A stretch of DNA of 64,000 nucleotides, taken from NCBI GenBank assembly GCA_013298845.1, contig JAAFJN010000028.1, positions 1 to 64,000 on the forward strand. The letters run 5' to 3'. This DNA is from Chitinophagales bacterium (lineage in GTDB: Bacteria; Bacteroidota; Bacteroidia; Chitinophagales; Saprospiraceae). This document shows positions 8,337 to 15,878 of the stretch, in pieces; within the stretch, counting starts at the first letter, position 1; each line of letters begins with the position of its first letter. A program made the position numbers and the translations under genes. A model generated the notes under the pieces. That model had not been told where the DNA came from and ran no database searches. It saw only the letters and a list, made by a program, of their open reading frames with translations.

Positions 8337-9109
8337 TTTTTGGTCAATAACCTTTTTATTTCGTCCACCATTTCGCTAAATGCCAGGTCGCGGTTGCTGT
8401 AATCTGAAACCGTTCGGCCCAAAGCGGGCAAACCTCGAATATCGGCAATACCCGTACCTTCCAAATCCGTTTTTTCCAGCCGAATAGGAATGAGTTTTTT
8501 GCCTTTTTCGAGGGCTTGAAGAATAATTTTTAGCCAAAGCGCCTCGGTGTTAAAAATATTGGGAGAAATGAGGGCGAGTACATAATTCGCCCGTTCGAGG
8601 GCTTTTGTGGCCATGGCTTCTACCGAGTACGTTGCTTGGGTTTGGTGTACCGCAAATACGTCAATTTTTCCGGTTAAACGCAAAACGGTCAGGTGTTTAT
8701 TCAACTGATCGGCATTGCTGGCGTCCTGCGGGTCGTACAGCAGCACAAATTTGACGTTGGGTTTGTCGTTGAACGGGTCGGGAAGGTCGCTGGTTTCAAC
8801 GGGCGTTTGGGGTTGTACGGTGGGTTTTGTGGTATTGTTGAATTCCTGCGCTATTTTGCACAATTCCAATAAAGCCAGGCGAATGCGGTTGGTGCTGGCC
8901 GTAAATTCAGTTCTGGTGATGGCACCGTCCAATTCGTACGATTGTTTGGCATCTTTGTATTCTGCTAACCGATTAATCACTCGCGATTCAATCCCCGCTT
9001 TAATGATTCGTTCCAATTGAATTAACTCCTGGGCGGCTTCTTCAATTTGATTGTCGGCAAGCAGGTTTTTGATCGCGTTGATGAGATCGTTTTTTTGTTC
9101 AAAAGTCAT
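8333..9109 (-). CDS. Effector-associated domain (EAD11-like) plus TIR domain protein
   Basis: The 258-residue product has a helical N-terminal domain (residues 1-90) with the pattern IESRVINRLAEYK and TASTNRIRLALLELC. This resembles the effector-associated domains, EAD11 type, that link sensors and effectors of bacterial conflict systems. A Pro/Thr linker (91-117) leads to a TIR domain (119-256: KFVLLYDPQDASNADQLNKH, VLALISPN, KKLIPIRLE). TIR domains commonly act as NAD-consuming effectors. Here the usual Glu after the conserved Trp is not obvious (W192 is followed by LKII), so activity is doubtful. It lies 7 bases downstream of the gene at 9117-9590 and may share its promoter. No partner EAD protein is in the window. 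Confidence 0.75.
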   Translation of the reverse strand: MTFEQKNDLINAIKNLLADNQIEEAAQELIQLERIIKAGIESRVINRLAEYKDAKQSYELDGAITRTEFTASTNRIRLALLELCKIAQEFNNTTKPTVQPQTPVETSDLPDPFNDKPNVKFVLLYDPQDASNADQLNKHLTVLRLTGKIDVFAVHQTQATYSVEAMATKALERANYVLALISPNIFNTEALWLKIILQALEKGKKLIPIRLEKTDLEGTGIADIRGLPALGRTVSDYSNRDLAFSEMVDEIKRLLTKN

Positions 9110-9116
9110 ATTTGGA

Positions 9117-9590
9117 TTAAATGAGTCGGTTATGCCAACTTTTTTCCAGCGGAGCCACCCAGTTTTCCCGGAGGTCTTGTAAATTATTAGCCAAAGAGTT
9201 AATCATGGGGGTATCGGGGCGGAGCACGCCCTGGGCTTTTAGCGCCGTCAGTTCGTCGCGGGAATTAAATTGCACTTGTCCGTCCGAGTCCACCCAGCCA
9301 AAACGCATCCGGTCAAACAGGTCCACGCCGAGGCGTTGGGCTTGTTGTTCGAGAAAATGTACCGATTTGTCAATAGAACATCCGCTGGCTCCGGCTTGGG
9401 TTTCATCAACGACCAAAATAATTAATTGGTGTTCGTAAATTTCGGCGTAGGCTTTCAGGGCGGCGTTGTGGGCCGTCCATTGTTGCACAAAAACGTTGAG
9501 TTGCGTTTGCAAATCGGTCGCCTCGGCTTCGGTTAATGGCCGGGCGGCGGTATAGATCCAAACTTTGGAAGTGGGTGAAAAATCGTGCAT
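9117..9590 (-). CDS. Conserved Bacteroidota protein (often mislabelled ABC transporter ATPase)
   Basis: The 157-residue product begins MHDFSPTSKVWIYTAARPLT. It belongs to a widespread Bacteroidota family of about 160 residues that databases often label ABC transporter ATPase. It contains no Walker A or ABC signature, so that label should not be taken functionally. The conserved block LIILVVDETQAGASGCSIDK and the tail NSLANNLQDLRENWVAPLEKSW are intact. I chose ATG 9590 over a longer reading from 9635. It may be cotranscribed with the EAD-TIR gene 7 bases downstream. Confidence 0.7.
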   Translation of the reverse strand: MHDFSPTSKVWIYTAARPLTEAEATDLQTQLNVFVQQWTAHNAALKAYAEIYEHQLIILVVDETQAGASGCSIDKSVHFLEQQAQRLGVDLFDRMRFGWVDSDGQVQFNSRDELTALKAQGVLRPDTPMINSLANNLQDLRENWVAPLEKSWHNRLI

Positions 9591-9737
9591 GAGATAACTG
9601 TGGTTGGGTATGGCCAAAATGGGCCAATATTCCATTCGGGATAAACAAGAACGGCAATTTATGAATATACCTTTTTAGGGGCTTCATAAATTGCCATTGA
9701 GTGTACACCAATTGGTGATTAGAGCAAGTACTATTTT

Positions 9738-10667
9738 CTACGACAAACGGAAGGACGAAGCGCCGAGTAATCCTTTCTCGCAATAAATTGCCACGAGGTA
9801 ATTACCCGCTTTTAGCCGGTCTTCCAATTTGTAGTTAAAAATCATGCGTTGGGTGTTCATCAGCACGGTTTGTTTGCTTTGGATGGCAATAATTTCCACC
9901 GGTCCGCCGGGTGTGCTAATGGTTTTTTTGGTTGGATTGGCCGCTGCAATCGGGTTGCCTTTGTCGTCGGTAACCACCATATAAATGGTTTGGCCACCCT
10001 GGAAAGGTTGCGGCACGTCGATCAGGTCAAAACTCACCTGCAAATCGCGGGCGCGGCGGGCGCGGGCGGTGGTTTTGTCTTTGCGCAGCAGTTCTACTTT
10101 AAAAGAAGTGGCTTTAAACGACGCCGACTGGGTTTTTTGGATTTGTTGTTTCAACTGTTCGGCGAGGTCCGTGACTTGTCCGGATAATTGGTCTTTATCC
10201 GTTTTCAACTGCGTGTTTTCCTCTTTAAGTTGAACGTTTTCGCCTTTCAACTGCGCATTTTCAGTTTTCAGGACGTTGATAATGGTTTCCATTTCGGCTT
10301 TGGCCCGTTTGAGTTCTTCCACCTGAGCGCGCAGTGCTTCGAGGTCTTGGGTTCCTTTTACGGTAATTTCCTTAATCGCGGATTCTTTTTGGCGGACCAA
10401 TTGGGCCGTGGAAGCGATTTTGCTGGTGAGGCTTTCGTTTTCGGTTCGAAGTTCTGAGTAGGCATTGGAGAGGCTATCCAAAGAACGGGCGATGTTTTCC
10501 TTTTCGGTGTTTAATTTTTTTACTTCCAGGGCCTGCTTTTCTTTTTCGGCAAGCATAGACTGGCTTTTTTGCCAGAGGAAGTAGCCTAAACCGGCGGATA
10601 GTAACAACAAAATGCCAATGATGATGCCATAGACGCTGGAGTTGTTACTGGACTGCTGTTCGCTCAT
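9738..10667 (-). CDS. Membrane-anchored coiled-coil protein with C-terminal beta domain
   Basis: The 309-residue product has one N-terminal transmembrane segment (about residues 13-31, YGIIIGILLLLSAGLGYFLW). A long coiled coil follows (35-165) with regular Leu/Glu heptads such as LKTENAQLKGENVQLKEENT. The last 140 residues are probably a beta-sandwich (VSFDLIDVPQPFQGGQTIYM, RMIFNYKLEDRLKAGNYLVA). The domain would face the periplasm. I recognise no named family; architectures like this occur in Bacteroidota. No catalytic motif is visible. Its start is 39 bases from the next upstream gene on the same strand. Confidence 0.65.
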   Translation of the reverse strand: MSEQQSSNNSSVYGIIIGILLLLSAGLGYFLWQKSQSMLAEKEKQALEVKKLNTEKENIARSLDSLSNAYSELRTENESLTSKIASTAQLVRQKESAIKEITVKGTQDLEALRAQVEELKRAKAEMETIINVLKTENAQLKGENVQLKEENTQLKTDKDQLSGQVTDLAEQLKQQIQKTQSASFKATSFKVELLRKDKTTARARRARDLQVSFDLIDVPQPFQGGQTIYMVVTDDKGNPIAAANPTKKTISTPGGPVEIIAIQSKQTVLMNTQRMIFNYKLEDRLKAGNYLVAIYCEKGLLGASSFRLS

Positions 10668-10706
10668 AAGTAAGTTAAATTAAAAAAATGTGTGTATAAA
10701 ATTTTG

Positions 10707-11411
10707 TTATGCGGCTGATTCGGACTGTTTCTGTTTACGTTTTTTCTTATCCTCGTTATTACTATCGTAGATGCAATATTGGTCATATTTAACGCGATCT
10801 TTGGTAGCCCAAATATCTTTACCAATATCGCATATAGTAACTAATTCCGTGTAGATTTTATTGCCTTGTTCCATCCGTCTTTCTACGGCAATATCGCGGT
10901 CGTGCAGGCGGTCTTGCTGGATATTCAGGGCGTTTTCGAAGGTTGAACAGGCATCGGTGACGCGTTGCAGGATATTTTCGTTCATGCCTACCTCGGCCAG
11001 AAAATCAATTTGGGCGCGGGCAACCCGCACAACGCGTCGGCCGCAGAATAGCAATTGGGGGTCGGACATATCGCCCAGTTTAGCGGTGCCAAATTTGCGG
11101 TATCGGCCGGTTTTATCGTGAAACTTGAGCGCCACCCGCGTCATTACCCCGCGTATGGCCGTCCGGAGGTTTTCGGCTGCCTGGTTCTTTTTTTCGGTGG
11201 TAATCATTTGTTCGCCCACCATTTCGTTGTCATCCGGTAGTTTTTGGAACAAATCGCACATGGTCATAAAGGTTTTAAGCCGTTCCATGCTGTAACCATA
11301 TTGGTGAAAATGCTCCGCATCGCGGTGGGCCAGCCGAATGGCTTCGAGGCACCAGCGGTACAGATCGGCGTCTTGGGTGTTGTAGTTTCGATTTATGTAC
11401 TGTTTTTTCAT
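10707..11411 (-). CDS. Helical cytoplasmic protein, unknown function
   Basis: The 234-residue product lacks a signal peptide or membrane segment. It appears mostly helical, with conserved-looking blocks AIRLAHRDAEHFHQYGYSME and YCIYDSNNEDKKKRKQKQ at the C-terminus. The His-rich N-terminal region and basic tail do not match any family I can name. It is the first gene of a same-strand run (10707-11411, 9738-10667), so it could be cotranscribed with the coiled-coil protein. Confidence 0.55.
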   Translation of the reverse strand: MKKQYINRNYNTQDADLYRWCLEAIRLAHRDAEHFHQYGYSMERLKTFMTMCDLFQKLPDDNEMVGEQMITTEKKNQAAENLRTAIRGVMTRVALKFHDKTGRYRKFGTAKLGDMSDPQLLFCGRRVVRVARAQIDFLAEVGMNENILQRVTDACSTFENALNIQQDRLHDRDIAVERRMEQGNKIYTELVTICDIGKDIWATKDRVKYDQYCIYDSNNEDKKKRKQKQSESAA

Positions 11412-11595
11412 TCAACAATTTGTATTGTTCCAAAAAACTGTTTTAATCGCCTTTTCCGGCAGAAAACAGTTTTTAAGTAGTTGATTCATAGCGCATTTTT
11501 GTCGGACAAAAGTAATTCTTCTTTTTGAAACTAAAAAAGAAACAAACAAAAATTTAGTTATTTTTTACTTTTCCAAAAAAATCTCAACAGGAAAT

Positions 11596-11806
11596 GAAGA
11601 GTTGAATTTGTTTGGAAGGGTTGAATTTGTTTTGCCCGTTGTAGCGTACACGTTTGCCCGTCGTGGCATACACATTTTCACCACTGAGGCACTAAGAACA
11701 CACTAAGATTCACTAAGCGTAGCGTGTTCATTTTAAAGATTATAAAGAAAAATACTTTTCACTCCACATTTTTCACTCTTCACTTTTCACTCTTCACTCT
11801 TCACTA
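11596..11806. repeat. Mosaic of dispersed intergenic repeat modules (E, A, B, C)
   Basis: The 528-base gap 11412-11939 holds no gene. It carries TTGAATTTG/GGAAGGG units (module E, reverse of 20655-20790), GCCCGTTGTAGCGTACAC and GCCCGTCGTGGCATACAC (module A), and a roughly 60-base block with CACTAAGATTCACTAAGCGT (module B, 11676-11735). Reiterated TTCACTCTTCACTTTTCACT (module C) follows at about 11757-11806. All four recur elsewhere in the window. Confidence 0.8.
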
Positions 11807-11865
11807 CACTCCCGATGCCATAATTGCGCAAAAGGCAATTTTACCCTAAAATAACGCCGGTGAGG

Positions 11866-11896
11866 TGTGGAATTTCCCGGCCGGCCTGTATCTTTG
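11866..11896 (+). promoter_or_regulatory. Bacteroidota promoter (-33 TGTG, 19-base spacer, -7 TATCTTTG)
   Basis: TGTG (11866-11869) and TATCTTTG (11889-11896) have the canonical 19-base spacing and lie 43 bases before the cytochrome lipoprotein ATG. Confidence 0.6.
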
Positions 11897-11939
11897 CCAA
11901 GTATTTTTTATTGAATCCATTCAAATTTACTACGAACAC

Positions 11940-12281
11940 ATGAAAAAATTCCAATTCCTGGCCCTCCTGATGGCCTTTTCCGGTACTGCGCTGATGGTCA
12001 CTTCCTGCGACAAAAGTGACAATTGTGGTGATACACCACCAACGTACACTTCTGAAATGAAGGCCATTATTGATGCCAAATGCGTCAGTTGCCATAAAAC
12101 GGGTGGTCCGGCGGAGTCTGTGGGGGTTTATTCCACGTACGCCTCCATGAAACCTTATCTCGAACAATCGTGGAAAGAAATTGACGCGGGTCGTATGCCA
12201 CAGGCGGGTTTCCCACAATTGACCGACGCTGAGAAGGCCGCTTACGAGTGCTGGAAAAACGCGGGCTTCCCCGAAAACTAA
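11940..12281 (+). CDS. c-type cytochrome-like lipoprotein
   Basis: The 113-residue product has a lipoprotein signal peptide ending in LMVTSC (lipid Cys about residue 22). It contains one haem-attachment motif CVSCH in the context IIDAKCVSCHKTGG. The distal Met ligand is probably in GRMPQAG, and TDAEKAAYECWKNAGFPEN closes the domain. It would be a periplasmic or outer-membrane monohaem electron carrier; an electron donor or partner cannot be deduced. I chose ATG 11940 over a longer frame from 11865, since it starts the signal peptide and has a promoter just upstream. Confidence 0.8.
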   Translation: MKKFQFLALLMAFSGTALMVTSCDKSDNCGDTPPTYTSEMKAIIDAKCVSCHKTGGPAESVGVYSTYASMKPYLEQSWKEIDAGRMPQAGFPQLTDAEKAAYECWKNAGFPEN

Positions 12282-12303
12282 ATTTTGCGTACATATCGCC
12301 ATA

Positions 12304-12359
12304 AACAGCCGCTTGGTCGAAAATTGTAAACCTTACGTCCGGGCGGCTGTTCCTTTTTT
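12304..12359 (+). terminator. Intrinsic terminator after the cytochrome gene
   Basis: AACAGCCGC (12304-12312) pairs perfectly with GCGGCTGTT (12343-12351) and is followed by a run of six T. It ends directly before the ATG of the phosphoesterase gene, so that gene needs readthrough or an internal promoter. Confidence 0.7.
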
Positions 12360-13601
12360 ATGATTTGGAGAATTTTTGCTCAAGCCTTCTTTTGGGCGCT
12401 CATTATTTTTATTGTCGCTTATCTCATTCGTAAAAAACCTTACGAAGCGTTCCATTCCACCGCCAAAAACCGGTTTTTTAAATGGGCTTTTTTTGGCGTT
12501 ATCGGTTATCTACCCGTCGCTATCCCGACGCTCATGTTCCTGAACAAACGCGGCGACCCGGTTTTTAATTTTTTCCTCGGGTTGGTGTTTGTCTCGCTGT
12601 TTACGCTACTCATACTTTTCCTTTATTTTTTGGTGCAGGATATCGTGCACGCCGCTGGGCGATTGGTGCGGTACGCTGCTACCGGGGCCAACATGATTAT
12701 GCCCAACAAAAGCCGCCGGAAATTTGTGCGTCAGTTGGGTATTGGGGTGGCTTCCATTCCGTTTTTTTCGTTTTTGTACGGTATTACCAAAGGCAAATAC
12801 GATTTTACGGTGCGCAAAGTGCAACTGTTTTTCCCCGATTTACCTTCGGCGTTCGACGGGTTTCGGTTCACCCAAATCTCCGATGTGCACAGCGGTAGTT
12901 TCGACGACGTGGAGGAGGTGAAACGCGGTATTGCCATGATTCAGGAGCAGGCTCCCGACATGATTTTGTTCACCGGTGATTTTGTGAATACCCGCGCCGA
13001 GGAAACCGAACCCTTTATCCCGGCCTGGAACGCCTTATCGGCACCCATGGGCAAATTTGCGGTGTTGGGCAACCACGATTACGGCTTTTATGGCAATATT
13101 CCCAACCTCGAAGAACGCGAACTCAACCACAAAAACGTGCAACAGCGCTACGCCGACGCGGGTTTCCGTTTGTTAAAAAATGAAAACGTCAAAATTGAAA
13201 AAGACGGCGAATTTATCCGGCTCATCGGCGTAGAAAACTGGGGCAAACCTCCGTTCCCGCAATTTGGCGATCTGGATAAAGCCACTGCCGACGTGGACGA
13301 TCAGGAGTTCAAAATCCTGATGTCGCACGATCCTACCCACTGGGATATGCACGTGCTGAATTTCCCTAAACTGGTTCATTTGACCCTGAGCGGACACACC
13401 CACGGCATGCAAATGGGCGTGGATATTCCGTGGCTCAAGTGGAGTTTGGTGCGTTTTGTGTATCCGCGCTGGATTGATTTGTACCAGGAAGGCAAAAAAT
13501 ACCTGTACGTTAACCGCGGATTTGGCTGGTTAGGAATGCCGGCCCGCGTGGGTATTTATCCCGAAATTACGGTTTTTGAATTGAAAAAAGGCGATGCTTA
13601 A
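12360..13601 (+). CDS. Membrane-associated metallophosphoesterase (calcineurin-like, YkuE type)
   Basis: The 413-residue product has N-terminal membrane helices (about residues 4-24, 37-60, 68-92). A twin-arginine-like segment (SRRKFVRQLG) precedes a metallophosphoesterase domain from residue 150. Metal-ligand motifs are in order: ISDVHSG, FTGDFVN, VLGNHDYG, MSHDP, LSGHTHGM. Enzymes of this class hydrolyse phosphodiesters such as lipid or UDP-linked substrates at the membrane; the substrate here is unknown. The stop overlaps the next gene's start by 8 bases, indicating coupling to the Crp-like regulator. Confidence 0.88.
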   Translation: MIWRIFAQAFFWALIIFIVAYLIRKKPYEAFHSTAKNRFFKWAFFGVIGYLPVAIPTLMFLNKRGDPVFNFFLGLVFVSLFTLLILFLYFLVQDIVHAAGRLVRYAATGANMIMPNKSRRKFVRQLGIGVASIPFFSFLYGITKGKYDFTVRKVQLFFPDLPSAFDGFRFTQISDVHSGSFDDVEEVKRGIAMIQEQAPDMILFTGDFVNTRAEETEPFIPAWNALSAPMGKFAVLGNHDYGFYGNIPNLEERELNHKNVQQRYADAGFRLLKNENVKIEKDGEFIRLIGVENWGKPPFPQFGDLDKATADVDDQEFKILMSHDPTHWDMHVLNFPKLVHLTLSGHTHGMQMGVDIPWLKWSLVRFVYPRWIDLYQEGKKYLYVNRGFGWLGMPARVGIYPEITVFELKKGDA

Positions 13602-14187
13602 CCCCGAAAAACATCCACTTTGGGTGTTTATGGAGCAGTATACGCCCGTTTCTCTCGTTACCTGGAATTATATAGAGCCTTGCCTGCGATGCACGACCGT
13701 GCGCGCGGGCGATCTCATTTTGGAGGAAGGCAAAATTTGTCGGCATTTGTATTTTTTGGAAAAAGGTTTGTTGCGTTTTTTTGTTGTGTACAACGGCAAC
13801 GACGTTACCAAATATTTCACCGATATTCCTTACGTTTTTACTTCACAAAAAAGTTTTGTTGAACAAATACCGGCCCGGGAAAGTATCGAAGCGCTGGAAG
13901 ACAGTATCGTTTGGCAAATGAACTTCGACGATGCCCACCGTTTGCTGGTGTACCCGGAGTGGAATGTTTTTATCCGCAAATTAGTGCAGGAAGTACAAAA
14001 TTTTACCGACGAAATTCTGGAAGCCGTACAAACGCAAACGGTAGAAATGCGTTACCGGACCATGCTGGAGCAGGAAAGTGCGCTGTTGCAACGCATTCCA
14101 CTCAAACATATTGCGTCTTATTTGGGCATTGCGCAGCAATCGTTGAGTCGTATCCGCAAAAACATTTTAAAAAAAGACGGAATTTAA
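13594..14187 (+). CDS. Crp/Fnr-family transcriptional regulator
   Basis: The 197-residue product has an N-terminal cyclic-nucleotide-binding-type beta barrel (residues 25-115, GDLILEEGKICRHLYFLEKG) and a long dimer helix. Its C-terminal helix-turn-helix is short, IASYLGIAQQSLSRIRKNI. The family normally senses a small ligand and activates transcription. Typical cAMP contact residues are not clearly present, so the signal is unknown. It overlaps the phosphoesterase gene by 8 bases and precedes the SRPBCC and membrane-protein genes, which may be its targets. Confidence 0.88.
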   Translation: MLNPEKHPLWVFMEQYTPVSLVTWNYIEPCLRCTTVRAGDLILEEGKICRHLYFLEKGLLRFFVVYNGNDVTKYFTDIPYVFTSQKSFVEQIPARESIEALEDSIVWQMNFDDAHRLLVYPEWNVFIRKLVQEVQNFTDEILEAVQTQTVEMRYRTMLEQESALLQRIPLKHIASYLGIAQQSLSRIRKNILKKDGI

Positions 14188-14244
14188 CATGGGTTAAATG
14201 CTTTGCCCGTTACGACCCGGAACTTTGCGTAAAATTTCATCATT

Positions 14245-14727
14245 ATGCAAAAAATTCTGATCTTTTTGGGCATTTTGTCGGCCGTACAAATGCCTGCTCA
14301 ACAAACCAACCGTCATTTTAGCCACACGGTTACCACTACGGCCCGCCCCGAAACAATCTGGGCCATTTGGACCAATGTCCCGAACTGGCACCAATGGGAT
14401 ACGGGTTTGCAGTCCGCTACCTTGGAGGGTACGTTTGCGCCCGGTGCGCACGGGCGGTTAATTCCCGATAAAGGCCCAACCTCAAAATTTACGCTCACCG
14501 AGGTACAAAGCCCCACTTCGTACGTTTTTTACACCAAATTACCACTGGGAAAACTTTACGTAAAACGCTACTGGCGGGTCAATAATGGGGTCACCGAATT
14601 TACCCACGAGGTTTGGTTTAAAGGCGTGAGTAAAGGTTTGTTTAGCCGGGTTTTGGGTAAAAAATACCGCGCCATTTTGCCCGATGTGATGCAAAACATT
14701 AAAACCATAGCAGAATCCGGCCAATGA
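14245..14727 (+). CDS. Secreted SRPBCC (START-like) hydrophobic-ligand-binding protein
   Basis: The 160-residue product has a signal peptide (residues 1-19, ending MPAQ) and a polyketide-cyclase/START-like fold. Visible are the N-terminal strand HFSHTVTTTARPETIWAIWT, the helix-turn VPNWHQWDTGLQSATLEG, and a long C-terminal helix. Such domains bind lipids or aromatic ligands; a signal peptide is unusual for them. The stop overlaps the next gene's ATG by 4 bases. It probably works with that membrane protein, which is inference from coupling only. Confidence 0.75.
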   Translation: MQKILIFLGILSAVQMPAQQTNRHFSHTVTTTARPETIWAIWTNVPNWHQWDTGLQSATLEGTFAPGAHGRLIPDKGPTSKFTLTEVQSPTSYVFYTKLPLGKLYVKRYWRVNNGVTEFTHEVWFKGVSKGLFSRVLGKKYRAILPDVMQNIKTIAESGQ

Positions 14728-15107
14728 GTACAAGCGCGATAAAACTAATGTATTGGGCCAATATTTTGGTAGCGGGCTGGATTAGCATTACCAGTTTATT
14801 TTTCCCAAAAACGGCGCAAATGACGGTATTTAGCGGAAACGTAGCCTATTCCGAAGTGATTCGGCTGGTGGGGGCGTTGTGGGGAGCCATTTTTATCCTC
14901 TCGGTGTTGGGGTTGTTTTTTCCCCTCAACATGAGCCTGGTTTTACTGTTTCAATTGATCTACAAAGCCGCCTGGCTGCTGTTGGTCGCGCTCCCGGCGA
15001 TGCGCTCCGGGCAACCGTACCCGTCGGGAATGGCCGTTTTTTTTCTGGTGTGGGTACTGATACTGCCTTGGATAATTCCCTGGGGGTATTTGTTGGGTAA
15101 GCCATAG
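14724..15107 (+). CDS. Small four-helix membrane protein, unknown function
   Basis: The 127-residue product has four predicted transmembrane helices (about residues 7-27, 45-70, 72-92, 103-123), rich in Leu, Ile and Trp. It resembles generic DoxX-sized membrane proteins but lacks a clear DoxX signature. It is coupled by a 4-base ATGA overlap to the SRPBCC gene. It ends 19 bases upstream of the next promoter element, so the operon most likely comprises 13594-15107, possibly starting at 12360. Confidence 0.65.
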   Translation: MSTSAIKLMYWANILVAGWISITSLFFPKTAQMTVFSGNVAYSEVIRLVGALWGAIFILSVLGLFFPLNMSLVLLFQLIYKAAWLLLVALPAMRSGQPYPSGMAVFFLVWVLILPWIIPWGYLLGKP

Positions 15108-15125
15108 ACTACAAAAATAAATGCT

Positions 15126-15133
15126 TACTTTTG
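15126..15133 (+). promoter_or_regulatory. Bacteroidota -7 element (TACTTTTG)
   Basis: TACTTTTG fits TAnnTTTG and lies 76 bases before the barrel-protein start. No good -33 box is at the right distance. The transcribed leader would contain the hairpin at 15145-15184. Confidence 0.5.
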
Positions 15134-15144
15134 CCGCGCATTTG

Positions 15145-15184
15145 GGATTGTGAAAAATGTCCTGCCGGGGCTTTTTTACAATCC
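15145..15184 (+). promoter_or_regulatory. Hairpin in the 5' leader of the barrel-protein gene
   Basis: GGATTGTGAAAAA (15145-15157) pairs with TTTTTTACAATCC (15172-15184) over 13 positions, one of them a G-U pair. The 14-base loop is GC-rich. Position between the -7 element and the start codon suggests a leader structure (stability or regulation) or a weak attenuator. Confidence 0.5.
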
Positions 15185-15208
15185 TAATCACCAAAAAAAT
15201 TGAACACC

Positions 15209-15877
15209 ATGAGAAACATCGCAGTTTTTGCCTTTTTATTCGTTGCTCATTTTTCACAGGCGCAGTTCAGCATTGGCGTGCGCGGTGGCATTATCAACGC
15301 CTCTTTTAATTATTCCGAACTGGCCGCCGGTCAATCGTCCGGCGAACGTCTGGGTTTGGTGGGCGGTTTATTGGCCGAATATCGTTTTAACGAAGGTTTT
15401 GCCATTCAGCCGGAAGTGAATTACGTGCAACGGGGCGATAAAAAGACTGCGTTATTTACGTTGCCGTTTATTTCCAACATTGAAACCACCAACGAGGTTC
15501 GAATCAATTATTTGGAAATTCCGGTGATGTTGAAGGGCGGCTTTAAGATAGGCCCGGCCCGATTGGATCTCTTGGCTGGCCCTTCGTTGTCGCTGGCCAT
15601 GAGTGGAACCGATAAAACAAAGATTGTCACCACCAATCTGATTACCAATACCACCAGCGAAGATTCGTACACCAATGATTTGGACTTTGAGCAAGACATT
15701 CAAAAGTCCGATGTCAACCTGCAAGGCGGCGCTATGTTGTCGTTTGCTTTGGGCGGAAGTCGTTTTTTTGTGGATGGCAGATATATTTATGGCCTAACCA
15801 ACCTGAGCAAAACCGATGACGTGGAAATTACCAATCGTGGTATTTCCCTCACCGCTGGTTTGTTCTTCGGATTTTAA
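15209..15877 (+). CDS. Outer-membrane beta-barrel (PorT-like) protein
   Basis: The 222-residue product has a signal peptide (MRNIAVFAFLFVAHFSQAQ) and alternating amphipathic strands typical of PorT/OmpW-size eight-stranded barrels: FSIGVRGGIINASFNYSEL, GFAIQPEVNYVQRGDK, LDLLAGPSLSLAMSG, ending ISLTAGLFFGF with a terminal aromatic. It would reside in the outer membrane; no ligand is predictable. ATG 15209 is preferred to a TTG at 15200. The stop is one base from the next ATG, so it is cotranscribed with the reductase. Confidence 0.8.
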   Translation: MRNIAVFAFLFVAHFSQAQFSIGVRGGIINASFNYSELAAGQSSGERLGLVGGLLAEYRFNEGFAIQPEVNYVQRGDKKTALFTLPFISNIETTNEVRINYLEIPVMLKGGFKIGPARLDLLAGPSLSLAMSGTDKTKIVTTNLITNTTSEDSYTNDLDFEQDIQKSDVNLQGGAMLSFALGGSRFFVDGRYIYGLTNLSKTDDVEITNRGISLTAGLFFGF

Positions 15878-15878
15878 G

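Noticed and set aside
9117-9590. ABC transporter ATPase
   Set aside because: The usual database label is not supported: no Walker A, Walker B or ABC signature is visible.
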